A stretch of 64,000 bases of DNA, taken from NCBI RefSeq assembly GCF_030441895.1, contig NZ_JARJAS010000021.1; one strand, written 5' to 3'. The position numbers were made by a program, and so were the translations under genes. Positions 52,312 through 60,597 of the stretch are shown piece by piece (within the stretch, counting starts at the first letter, position 1; each line of letters starts with the position of its first letter). This stretch comes from Enterococcus_D entomosocium. GTDB taxonomy: Bacteria > Bacillota > Bacilli > Lactobacillales > Enterococcaceae. The notes beneath the pieces are model-generated. The model was not told the DNA's origin. It ran no database searches and saw only the letters and a list, made by a program, of their open reading frames with translations.

Positions 52312-53706
52312 ATGTTATTTAGTAAAAAAAATCGAAAAGAAGCCCAATATTTGGAGCCTATCTATGGGAATGAGGCAATGGATCAAGCGATCCCTATGTA
52401 CAAATTACCAAAAGAGTCCTTGGTACCGCGGGATGCCTATGAATTAGTCAAAGATCAATTGATCGATGAAGGGGTCTCAAGACAAAATTTGGCGACGTTC
52501 TGTCAAACCTACATGGAACCAGAAGCAGTCAAAATTATGAGTGAAACCCTTGATAAAAACGCCATCGATAAAACCGAGTACCCACGGACAGCAGAAATTG
52601 AAAACCGCTGTGTCAATATGATCGCTGATTTATGGCATGCCCCAGAAGTGTCCGATTTTATCGGTACATCAACGGTAGGCTCAAGTGAAGCGTGTATGCT
52701 AGGTGGATTGGCCTTAAAATTTGCTTGGCGCAATCGGGCAAAAAAACTTGGCTTAGATATCAATAAACAAAAACCAAACTTAGTGATTTCTTCTGCCTAT
52801 CAAGTCGTTTGGGAAAAATTCTGTGTCTACTGGGACATTGAAATGCGGACGATCCCTATCGATGAAGAACATGGCAGCATCAATGTCGAAAAGGTCACGG
52901 ACTATTTAGATGAATATACGATCGGGGTCGTCGGTATTTTAGGGATCACTTACACTGGACGATACGAAGATATCAAAGCACTAGATAAGAAATTAGAGGA
53001 ATACAACAAACACACCGACTACAAAGTCTACATCCACGTGGATGCGGCTAGTGGGGGATTGTACACACCATTTATGGAACCAGAACTTGAATGGGATTTC
53101 CGTTTGAAAAACGTTCGTTCCATCAGTACGTCTGGACATAAATATGGGTTAGTCTATCCTGGTATCGGTTGGGTGCTTTGGAAAGAAAAAGATTTCTTAC
53201 CAGAAGAGTTGGTCTTTAAAGTAAGTTATCTTGGCGGTGAAATGCCAACGATGGCCATCAACTTTTCAAGAAGCGCCAGCCAAATCATCGGACAATATTA
53301 CACCTTTATCCGCAATGGGTTTGAAGGCTACCGCTTGATCCACAAAAAGACCAGCGATGTTGCCCAATATTTAGCAAAAGAGATTGAAAACATGGGTTAC
53401 TTCGATATTTATAATGATGGTTCACGGTTGCCGATCGTCTGCTACAAATTAAAAGAAGATGCCGATATTTCTTGGAATCTGTATGATTTGACGGATGAAT
53501 TTGCGATGAAAGGCTGGCAAGTCCCTACCTATCCATTACCTGATAATCTATCACATATCAATATCCAACGCTTTGTCTGTCGGGCAGATTTAAGTATGCA
53601 AATGGCAATGGATCTGGTGCAAGACATGAAAGAAGGAATCGAGCGCTTGAACAAGCGACCAAGCCGTCATGTTTCATCCGATCAAACCTATGGCTTTTCA
53701 CATTAA
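52312..53706 (+). CDS. gadB: Glutamate decarboxylase
   Basis: A 464-residue PLP-dependent enzyme converting L-glutamate to GABA and CO2 while consuming a cytoplasmic proton. The PLP lysine is in STSGHKYG near residue 277, and HVDAASGG supplies the conserved Asp. The length equals that of E. coli GadB (466). GAGGAGAG precedes the ATG. It is the last gene of the lipoprotein-gadC-gadB operon and is closed by a terminator at 53811. The Mga-like regulator that follows may control the operon. Confidence 0.95.
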   Translation: MLFSKKNRKEAQYLEPIYGNEAMDQAIPMYKLPKESLVPRDAYELVKDQLIDEGVSRQNLATFCQTYMEPEAVKIMSETLDKNAIDKTEYPRTAEIENRCVNMIADLWHAPEVSDFIGTSTVGSSEACMLGGLALKFAWRNRAKKLGLDINKQKPNLVISSAYQVVWEKFCVYWDIEMRTIPIDEEHGSINVEKVTDYLDEYTIGVVGILGITYTGRYEDIKALDKKLEEYNKHTDYKVYIHVDAASGGLYTPFMEPELEWDFRLKNVRSISTSGHKYGLVYPGIGWVLWKEKDFLPEELVFKVSYLGGEMPTMAINFSRSASQIIGQYYTFIRNGFEGYRLIHKKTSDVAQYLAKEIENMGYFDIYNDGSRLPIVCYKLKEDADISWNLYDLTDEFAMKGWQVPTYPLPDNLSHINIQRFVCRADLSMQMAMDLVQDMKEGIERLNKRPSRHVSSDQTYGFSH

Positions 53707-53810
53707 GAAACGGTATCGCTAGAAACCCTTTCATTGCTTTTTTCAATGAATAAAAAGTCCCTTTATGAAACGTTTTTTGCAAGACTGAATGAACATTGGT
53801 TTATAGAAAA

Positions 53811-53848
53811 ATCAAAGGCGGTTGCATCGACTGCCTTTGATTTTTTTG
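53811..53848 (+). terminator. Terminator of the gad operon
   Basis: ATCAAAGGC pairs with GCCTTTGAT (13-base loop, extended by GTTGC/GAC) and is followed by seven T. Confidence 0.85.
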
Positions 53849-53926
53849 TTTGTAAGAACGGGTAAGCACTTGATAGTGTCGTTTTTTAAGAGAAAGTAAA
53901 AAAACAGCGCTTGATAATTTCATTTA

Positions 53927-53955
53927 TTGACATTTCTGGCTTGTGATAGTATTAA
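53927..53955 (+). promoter_or_regulatory. Sigma-A promoter of the Mga-like regulator gene
   Basis: TTGACA (53927) and TATTAA (53950) are exactly 17 bases apart. The start codon is 290 bases further on, giving an unusually long leader. Confidence 0.65.
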
Positions 53956-54116
53956 TTATTATGGTCTAAATATATTTTTTTAGAGAAGAACGTTTTACAT
54001 AAACAAAAAGGAAATCTTAGAACGTTGTCGTGAGGGAATTATTAGGGAAATTCGTCTTGCATCGAGGGTTTTTGTTTGTCAGTCATGGTTTGTTGGGGAG
54101 TAAGTGAAGGAAAAGT

Positions 54117-54161
54117 ATGTGTAGAAAGGGCCTGTTTTTACTGCGCTTGTTTGTTTCATAA
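54117..54161 (+). CDS. Possible 14-residue leader peptide
   Basis: GAAGGA lies six bases before ATG 54117, which encodes MCRKGLFLLRLFVS. It lies in the long leader of the Mga-like gene. It may be an upstream ORF with regulatory function or a chance ORF. Confidence 0.25.
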   Translation: MCRKGLFLLRLFVS

Positions 54162-54242
54162 GTAACGTACTGCTATCTTTTTCTGTAAATTGGTTGTAAC
54201 TATTCTGAATGAATATAGATTTACACTGGAGGAAAAACAGTC

Positions 54243-55691
54243 ATGTATAAAGAAGACTTACTGGATAAGGACTTAAAATTAGAGTATATCTTGCTCAAAT
54301 TTTTGTATTTATCGACCGGTCATATCAAAAAAAGTGATGCGTGTCGGGAATTAGATATTACGATGCCGACCTTGACGAAATTATCAGAGAGCCTTCAACG
54401 GCAACTAAAAAATGAGAAGGTCTCATTTATCATCAATCGTTATACGTTGGAACTGCAAGTAACCGATAGTGTCTCACTGGATGATTTGACCGACACGCTA
54501 TTGAAAAAATCTGCTAAATATCAAATCATCCATTATTTGTTTCAACATGCAGGCTATGATGCCTTCGTCTTGGCTGATGAATTAAACATAAGTGTGGGGA
54601 CCCTCAATCGGTTGATTGCTGAGTGCAATCAGTTGTTGCAGCATTTTGAATTAAAGATCAGAAACAAAAAACTAGTTGGAACGATGACACAACGCATTTA
54701 TTTTTACTATAATTTTTTCAAAATGGGTGCAACAACGATCGATTCTGTTTTGATCGATGATCTGGTTGCGGAGTTAGCGAAAAAAATAACCTTATCGATT
54801 GCCCAACAAAAGCAGCTGAAGATCTGGTTGTATGTGATTATGAAAAAAGTCACGTCTCACACGACCTTGGGAAGTTTAAGTCCGGAAGAACAAACCCAAA
54901 TTGAGCGTTGCCAAGAGATGCCCCTCTGTCACTTTATTCGACAGATCTATGCTTCTAAAAAATGTATCTGCTCAGTAGATGAAGCGAAGATCGTGCCATT
55001 CTTTATCTGTCTCTTCCTCATTACGGTGGGCGGGATTCCTTACGAGGAACTTCGCTTAGGACTGTACACTAATAAAAATCCCGTCTTTGAGATCACCGAT
55101 GAAGTCATGGCAGCAATCCAGTCCATTTATCGTCTTGATGCCTCGCATACGACGATCGATATCAAAGCCAATGTCTTTTCCTTAATCGCACAAGTTTATT
55201 ACTTTCATGGAGTGAATTATTCCATCGATCGAGTCACGCTAAATTATTACCACAAAATGTTTCACAATTCCTTGCGGGATCAAGTGATCTCAGACATTCT
55301 GGAACACATTATTGCACCGACCAACTTGTTTACGCCCACGAAACTCAACTATCTCAAGAAACGCCTAGTCTTTTTAATTTATATGTTATCGCCTAAAGAA
55401 GAATATCGGGTACGGATCGGGGTCTTAAATATGTGCTCTAGTCTTTTGGCGGATGCTTCGATTTACTTGTTAAAAAATGAACTAAAAGGCAAGCAAAATG
55501 TTGTTGTTTTACCCTATACTCCGGACGAGACGTTTGACTTGTTGATTTCCAATGCCAATCTCCCCCAATTAGGGAACAATTATGACCAATTTTATCAAGT
55601 GACCGCCATTGGTGCCGATTTAGACGTCAATCAGGTTTCTGCGATCGTCGATCAAATTGCTTATTCTAAGTATCATTCTTTTGTGGTGTGA
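54243..55691 (+). CDS. Mga-like transcriptional regulator, probable gad regulator
   Basis: A 482-residue protein with two N-terminal helix-turn-helix units (SDACRELDITMPTLTKLSE near residue 35 and VLADELNISVGTLNRLIAE near 103), a helical middle like the PRD part of Mga proteins, and a C-terminal section of EIIB-like look (KQNVVVLPYTPDETFDLLIS). Mga-like proteins activate surface or metabolic operons in response to sugar phosphorylation or growth state. GGAGGAAAAACAGTC precedes the ATG. It is encoded alone with its own promoter directly behind gadB, which makes gad control likely but unproven. Confidence 0.8.
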   Translation: MYKEDLLDKDLKLEYILLKFLYLSTGHIKKSDACRELDITMPTLTKLSESLQRQLKNEKVSFIINRYTLELQVTDSVSLDDLTDTLLKKSAKYQIIHYLFQHAGYDAFVLADELNISVGTLNRLIAECNQLLQHFELKIRNKKLVGTMTQRIYFYYNFFKMGATTIDSVLIDDLVAELAKKITLSIAQQKQLKIWLYVIMKKVTSHTTLGSLSPEEQTQIERCQEMPLCHFIRQIYASKKCICSVDEAKIVPFFICLFLITVGGIPYEELRLGLYTNKNPVFEITDEVMAAIQSIYRLDASHTTIDIKANVFSLIAQVYYFHGVNYSIDRVTLNYYHKMFHNSLRDQVISDILEHIIAPTNLFTPTKLNYLKKRLVFLIYMLSPKEEYRVRIGVLNMCSSLLADASIYLLKNELKGKQNVVVLPYTPDETFDLLISNANLPQLGNNYDQFYQVTAIGADLDVNQVSAIVDQIAYSKYHSFVV

Positions 55692-55708
55692 GCCATCACT
55701 TGTTAGTT

Positions 55709-55750
55709 AAAAAGCAGCGAGTCAACGGATAGGTGATTCGCTGCTTTTTC
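55709..55750 (+). terminator. Strong intrinsic terminator
   Basis: AAAAAGCAGCGA pairs perfectly with TCGCTGCTTTTT, ending the regulator gene. Confidence 0.85.
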
Positions 55751-56369
55751 AATTATCTGCGAAGTAGGGAAAGGAAAAGGCGCTTGAATTGCTCTTATCA
55801 TTGATGACGGAATGAAAACAGGGATCAGTCAAGCAGCTTTCTGCTAGATAATGTGTCCAGTATCCTTGTATAACGTATCGCAACAGAGCAGAAGACATCA
55901 AGCGTGAAAATAACAGAAGGGATTCAAAATGCTGGTTTTGGAAGGATGTAAAAAAAAGACCCACATAATGATGTGAGTCTGCAATCGTTAGTTCTGATTT
56001 TTCTAGAACCTTTTTGGGAATTGCATCTTTTTCAACGCTATTCGGGCCTTTTATTGTGCGCTTTTCACTGATCACCGCTTTTACATAAGAATTTGGGGTT
56101 AAGGGTTTTGCGTTATCTTCTGATAATGAAACCTCGAGTGTTTGTGTGCTACCATCTTCTTTTACAAAGTTTAACGTGTAATCGTAAGAATACCAAGGCG
56201 ACTGGTCGCCGATGCCGCTTTTACTTTCATGTTCTACCTTAGGGAGAATCTCAGATGGGACATACGCGTAAGCTGTTTGTCCTGAGTAGGTGGATTGATA
56301 ATATTCATAGCCTTTGTATCCGGCAAACCCTAAAAGTACGACTAAGACGAATCCGATTATTTTTTTCAT
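55749..56369 (-). CDS. YxeA-like (DUF1093) protein with an abnormal C-terminal extension
   Basis: From ATG 56369 (AAGGATGG upstream) the ORF encodes 206 residues. The first ~125 have one N-terminal membrane helix and the pattern of YxeA/DUF1093 proteins (YEYYQSTYSGQTAYAYV, WYSYDYTLNFVKEDG, NSYVKAVISEKRTIKG, IPKKVLEK). Family members are usually 110-125 residues. The remaining ~70 residues are Phe/Ser/His-rich and are encoded across an intrinsic terminator (55958-55979). Removal of one A from the A5 run at 55997-56001 would end the frame at TAA 55988-55990, just before that terminator. So the tail is probably an artefact of a one-base change, and the mRNA likely ends inside it. Confidence 0.65.
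   Translation of the reverse strand: MKKIIGFVLVVLLGFAGYKGYEYYQSTYSGQTAYAYVPSEILPKVEHESKSGIGDQSPWYSYDYTLNFVKEDGSTQTLEVSLSEDNAKPLTPNSYVKAVISEKRTIKGPNSVEKDAIPKKVLEKSELTIADSHHYVGLFFTSFQNQHFESLLLFSRLMSSALLRYVIQGYWTHYLAESCLTDPCFHSVINDKSNSSAFSFPYFADN
55958..55979 (-). terminator. Intrinsic terminator lying inside the extended YxeA-like ORF
   Basis: On the minus strand GACTCACAT pairs with ATGTGGGTC (one G-U) around CATT and is followed by eight T. It marks the natural end of the YxeA-like gene. Confidence 0.8.
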
Positions 56370-56390
56370 ATAAACCATCCTTATCCTCAA

Positions 56391-56705
56391 ATATGGAGCT
56401 ATTATAACAGAATGGTTCTATAGATGACCTTTCAACAGACGAACAGTTTTGCAAGGAGAAATGTTACTAGCCAGTCGTGGAAAAGTGGGGAACGCCGCTA
56501 ATAAAGGGTTCTATCTATAAATCGTCAGGGGATTGTTGCTTAGAGTGACTAGAAATAAGTGCGGAATCAGGCGAAAAGACCTTAATAAAAAAACACAGCA
56601 TGGAAAATGTTTCTTTTTTGTATGCTCACCAGCAGACTATTTGATAAGACGTGTCGTTGTTTTTTTCACTATAGAAAGATGAAAAACGGCGCATCAGTTT
56701 AATAA
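56391..56705. other. Intergenic region without a gene
   Basis: No ORF with a convincing start was seen. The left part should hold the promoter of the YxeA-like gene. Confidence 0.4.
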
Positions 56706-56752
56706 AAAACCAGCAAAGACGAGCTCTTATGGAGCGTCTTTGCTGGTTTTTT
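56706..56752. terminator. Terminator of the photolyase gene
   Basis: AAAACCAGCAAAGACG pairs perfectly with CGTCTTTGCTGGTTTT (16 bp) and T runs lie on both sides. Confidence 0.88.
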
Positions 56753-56790
56753 TCTACTGAAAATGTTTGAGCGCAGGCCATGACAGCTGC

Positions 56791-58212
56791 TTACGGCTCG
56801 ATTTTACTATACAAATCGAGGGCTCTTTTCCTGGCTTCGTTATGGTCGACTATAGGCAACGGATAGTCGGTGCCTAAAACTACCTTTAGGTCGGCTTGTT
56901 CTTCGTCAGTCATCAGGTAAGGTTCGTGGATGAATTTTAGCGGCAACTGGGCGAGTTCGGGAACAAATTGTTTGATAAACGTCCCCTCTTTGTCGAATTT
57001 TTTCCCCTGAGTGATGGGGTTGAAAATTCGAAAGTAAGGAACCGCATCGGTGCCAGTCGAAGCTGCCCACTGCCAGCCGCCGATATTGCTGGCAGCGTCG
57101 TAGTCGATCAATTGTCGAGCAAAATAGGCTTCTCCTTGCCGCCAGTCGATCAATAAATCTTTGGTTAGAAAGGAAGAGACGATCATCCGTAGACGGTTAT
57201 GCATCCAACCGGTTTGATTCAGCTGCCGCATCGCGGCATCAATGATCGGATAGCCGGTTTGTCCTGCTTGCCATTTGTTAAACGCCTCTTCATCCTTTTG
57301 CCAATCCATGTTTCGATATTTCTCAATGAGTTCATAGTTTTTTTGCTCCGGATGAGTGAAGTAGATCATATGATAAAAATCTCGCCAAGCCAGTTCTTTT
57401 AAAAAGGTCGCTTTGCCAGTGCTGGATGGCATTCCTTGGCAAGCGGCCCAAACCTTCCGAATAGAGAGTTGTCCAAAAGACAAGAAAGGAGACAGGCGGC
57501 TGGTTCCTTTGATCGAAGGGAGATCACGGTCTTTTTCGTAGGCGGCCAAACGCTTTTGCACAAAGGCCTGCAATTGTTTATGCGCATAGTCTTCCCCAAC
57601 GATCGTTGAAAAATCGGTCTTTCTATTGTTTAGCACCTCAGCAAGCAGCGCTGTCCCTGCTTTGAAGTGAGGGGCATCATTAAAATGAGCGGCTTTTTCA
57701 AAATCAAGGGCCTGCTTTTGATACACCGGTTTGGGCAGTTGGATCCATTTCTTATAATAGGGCGTAAATTTTTTGTAATACGTCCCGTCCTCTTTGGTGA
57801 CTTCCGTTGGTTGGTGTAGATGATGTTCTTCAAAGGAATGGACAGTGACGCCTTTTTTCTCGACCAATTCTTTTATGTAGAGGTCGCGTTTACGACCATA
57901 TCCACGGTTATCAAAGTTGAAGTAAAGCTGGCTCCATTCTGGATAGCAAGCGAACAACTGATCAAAGGCTTCTGTCAACGTTCCCGTCAAGAGGTGGATC
58001 GTCAGATTTTGCTTTTTGGCAGCCTCGATAAAGTGAGCAACCGCGCTAAAAAAGTAATCATGGCTTGGTGCATCGGGGAGAAACTGCTTTTCATTGAGAT
58101 GAAACACACACAACAATTGGTCGTTTGCTTGAAGAGACAAAAGCGCCTCAGTAAGCGCCGTATTGTCCTCTAAGCGCAGATCCTTTCTAAACCACATCAC
58201 ATGAATTGCCAT
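56791..58212 (-). CDS. phrB: Deoxyribodipyrimidine photolyase
   Basis: A 473-residue class I CPD photolyase that uses light and FAD to split cyclobutane pyrimidine dimers. It starts with the antenna-domain signature VMWFRKDLRLEDNTAL. The C-terminal FAD domain has LSPFLSFGQLSIRKVW, WRDFYHMIYF, the conserved WMHNRLRMIVSSFLTKDLLIDWRQGE and DYDAASNIGGWQWAASTGTD segments. Length and motifs are normal. GGAGG lies upstream of the ATG. It appears monocistronic. Confidence 0.95.
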   Translation of the reverse strand: MAIHVMWFRKDLRLEDNTALTEALLSLQANDQLLCVFHLNEKQFLPDAPSHDYFFSAVAHFIEAAKKQNLTIHLLTGTLTEAFDQLFACYPEWSQLYFNFDNRGYGRKRDLYIKELVEKKGVTVHSFEEHHLHQPTEVTKEDGTYYKKFTPYYKKWIQLPKPVYQKQALDFEKAAHFNDAPHFKAGTALLAEVLNNRKTDFSTIVGEDYAHKQLQAFVQKRLAAYEKDRDLPSIKGTSRLSPFLSFGQLSIRKVWAACQGMPSSTGKATFLKELAWRDFYHMIYFTHPEQKNYELIEKYRNMDWQKDEEAFNKWQAGQTGYPIIDAAMRQLNQTGWMHNRLRMIVSSFLTKDLLIDWRQGEAYFARQLIDYDAASNIGGWQWAASTGTDAVPYFRIFNPITQGKKFDKEGTFIKQFVPELAQLPLKFIHEPYLMTDEEQADLKVVLGTDYPLPIVDHNEARKRALDLYSKIEP

Positions 58213-58566
58213 AACAACCTCCTTGATAGTATAACCGTGCTAAAAAAACGATCGGATTTCGTTCATAGTAAAGGAAAGATGGGATTTATTCAAATTTGGC
58301 GATTGCGTAAGGAAAATTGCTGTTGCAACAAGTCGAGGGATGCTTACAGGGTTTGTTTTAATTGGTGCACCGATTTGAATAGGCGCTTGTCATTTACCGT
58401 TTCGTTTCTGCAAATCGTCTCTTCTTAATAAATAATAGGTAAAAAATGAGTAGTAGGGGATGAAATGAGTTACATTTGCGTAACGAGAACGTATATAATC
58501 ATAGTATATAGTGAGGCTTTTTACTTTAGCGTTTATTAATAAGCGCATATTTGGATGGAGTGAAGG
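58213..58566. other. Intergenic region with divergent promoters
   Basis: No gene was seen. TTACAT (58470) and TATAAT (58494) are 18 bases apart and should be the cardiolipin synthase promoter. The dyad GTTAC-ATTTGC-GTAAC (58469-58484) overlaps the -35 and is a candidate operator. Confidence 0.5.
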
Positions 58567-60096
58567 ATGATCAAAAACAAATTACAGCAATACAAAATTT
58601 TAACGCTTTTACTGATACTTGTGACGGTTGGATTAATTCTCTTTTTAAATCAGATGATTTATGCTTGGCAGGCCATTGAAATTTTGGCGATTCTTCTTTG
58701 TGGCTACTTAGTGGTTTTTGATCAAAGGGATGGAACTTCGAAGATTGCTTGGATCTTAGCTTTATTGTTTTTACCGATTGTAGGAGTCATGTTGTATTAT
58801 TTAATTGGTCGTGAACCTCGATTAAGGAAGTTGCCCAAACAGCAGATACAAAATGAACGGGAAGTGCAGCGAACGGTTTCGGCTATTTTGCAAGAACATT
58901 CAGAGGTCATTCATGGGAAACATGATCTCTCCACTGAGATTTTTCATCTTTCGGGCAAGTATCCCACAACTAATAATCATCTGACTGTATTAAACGAAGG
59001 CGCTGAGGCATTCGCTTCTTTGCTGGAAGATATCAAGAAAGCCAAGCATCATGTGCATGTGTTTTTTTATATCGTTAAAGGGGATGAAACAGGGGAGGAG
59101 CTGACAAATGTTCTGGTCGAAAAGGCCAAACAAGGGGTGGAAGTTCGGTTTATGTATGATAGCGTGGGGTCGATCGCCTTTCCTAATCAATTGTTATTAT
59201 TGATGCGAAAGAATGGAGTAGAGGTGCGCACGTATGATTTGTTGAACTCGCCTTGGCTAAGTAATAAAGCGAACTGGCGCAATCACCGTAAAATGGTCGT
59301 TATTGATGGGGAGATTGCACATACAGGAGGCATGAATATTGGAAATGAATATAGTGGGCGAGGCAGTAAGTTTTCTTATTGGCGAGACACAAACATCCGG
59401 ATAGAAGGACCTGCTGTTCTAGAAGTTCAAGAGTGTTTTATTTATGATTGGCTCTTTCTTGATGAGACGGAAGAAACGGTCACTCATTTTTTGACACAGA
59501 CAGCTACGTATTTTCCGTTGAAGACCGACGTTCAAAGCGGTTCGGAAATCGTTCAGGTAATCTACGGCGGACCCTATGATAGCGAGCGAATCATTAAGGA
59601 TTCCTTTAATGATCTCATTGGAAAGGCAACGGATTCGATTAAGATCGCCATGCCTTACTTTATTCCTGATGAAGAAAGTTTAGGTGCGCTTAGAAGAGCA
59701 GCACGGTGTGGGATCAACGTGCAATTGATTGTGCCGGGAAAAGGGGATCGAGGAATTTCTTTTCATGGCACGAATTCGTTTATTGATGATTTATTATCTG
59801 CCGGCGTCGAAGTCTACACCTATGATGAGACTGCTTTTATTCACTGTAAATATATGATCGTCGATGAGTTTGCTGCAACGATCGGGTCAACAAATTTTGA
59901 TATTCGTAGTTTTTACCTTAACCATGAGTTATCTATGTTCATCTATGGACCGTCTAACATAATCACAGAGTTAAATCAGCAATTTATGGAAGACTTAGCT
60001 CGTGCAAAATTAGTAGAAAAAGAAGAATGGCAAGCCAGAAGCCTTTTGACGAAAACAAAAGAAAAAATCAGTGGCTTGTTTGTTCCGATTCTTTGA
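58567..60096 (+). CDS. cls: Cardiolipin synthase
   Basis: A 509-residue phospholipase-D-type enzyme that joins two phosphatidylglycerols to give cardiolipin and glycerol. Two N-terminal membrane helices (about 12-30 and 36-60) are followed by two HKD motifs: NHRKMVVIDG near residue 239 and HCKYMIVDE near 425. Length is typical. GGAGTGAAGG precedes ATG 58567. It has its own promoter and a terminator at 60162. Changes in Cls have been linked to daptomycin tolerance in enterococci; nothing unusual is visible in the motifs here. Confidence 0.95.
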   Translation: MIKNKLQQYKILTLLLILVTVGLILFLNQMIYAWQAIEILAILLCGYLVVFDQRDGTSKIAWILALLFLPIVGVMLYYLIGREPRLRKLPKQQIQNEREVQRTVSAILQEHSEVIHGKHDLSTEIFHLSGKYPTTNNHLTVLNEGAEAFASLLEDIKKAKHHVHVFFYIVKGDETGEELTNVLVEKAKQGVEVRFMYDSVGSIAFPNQLLLLMRKNGVEVRTYDLLNSPWLSNKANWRNHRKMVVIDGEIAHTGGMNIGNEYSGRGSKFSYWRDTNIRIEGPAVLEVQECFIYDWLFLDETEETVTHFLTQTATYFPLKTDVQSGSEIVQVIYGGPYDSERIIKDSFNDLIGKATDSIKIAMPYFIPDEESLGALRRAARCGINVQLIVPGKGDRGISFHGTNSFIDDLLSAGVEVYTYDETAFIHCKYMIVDEFAATIGSTNFDIRSFYLNHELSMFIYGPSNIITELNQQFMEDLARAKLVEKEEWQARSLLTKTKEKISGLFVPIL

Positions 60097-60161
60097 AGGA
60101 AGATAGTGAACAAAAGAATGAATTATTTCTGATCCATCAGTCTCATATATGATTGCCCTAT

Positions 60162-60204
60162 GATTCCTAGCGGATAGCATCTTCTCAGCTAGGGATTATT
60201 TTTT
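60162..60204 (+). terminator. Terminator after cls
   Basis: GATTCCTAGC pairs with GCTAGGGATT (one G-U) and leads into a T-rich tail. Confidence 0.75.
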
Positions 60205-60462
60205 GTTTGTGCTAATCTATTGGCTGCATGGATGGAGAGTCTAGCGAATTGCTAGGATTTGTAGTGATTAAGCGATGGGGGTGAGTGAGACGGTGCGTTC
60301 ACCTGAATCTGTCCACGATCATTCGATTTTTGTGTGTAATGCCCCGTTTTTATGTGAGGAGGGAATGCTAGGAGCTGCTCGTGTCTTCAGAAGATCGTTT
60401 TTGAAGAAGCGGGGAACAATGAGACCTCTTTTTCATGTTCCACGCTATTTCATGACGAATCG

Positions 60463-60478
60463 TGAAACAAACGTTTCA
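60463..60478 (+). promoter_or_regulatory. TGAAAC/GTTTCA dyad, candidate sugar-operon operator
   Basis: TGAAAC and GTTTCA flank a 4-base spacer. It lies 120 bases before the PTS gene and might be the site of a LacI/GntR/RpiR-type regulator not encoded in view. Confidence 0.4.
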
Positions 60479-60522
60479 GTTTCAAGGCTGCCTATTGAAA
60501 TAAGCAATAATTTACGAGATAT

Positions 60523-60536
60523 TGAAATCGGTTACA
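60523..60536 (+). promoter_or_regulatory. Catabolite-responsive element (CcpA cre) candidate
   Basis: TGAAATCGGTTACA fits the consensus TGNAARCGNWWWCA at all fixed positions except the R. Its place 62 bases before the PTS IIC start fits carbon catabolite repression. Confidence 0.5.
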
Positions 60537-60597
60537 AGAGTTTTATCCGGAGAAACTTGATGTGATTAAAAGCCAATTTTTTTCAGGGAGGAAAACT

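Larger units (their letters stand above)
60205..60597. other. Upstream region of the PTS operon, no gene called
   Basis: The 96-codon ORF at 60275-60565 has poor composition and is not accepted. The region holds the palindrome and cre-like site listed separately. Confidence 0.45.

Noticed and set aside
60275..60565. 96-codon ORF before the PTS gene
   Set aside because: Composition is unlike a protein, the start lacks a good site, and the region contains the PTS regulatory elements.
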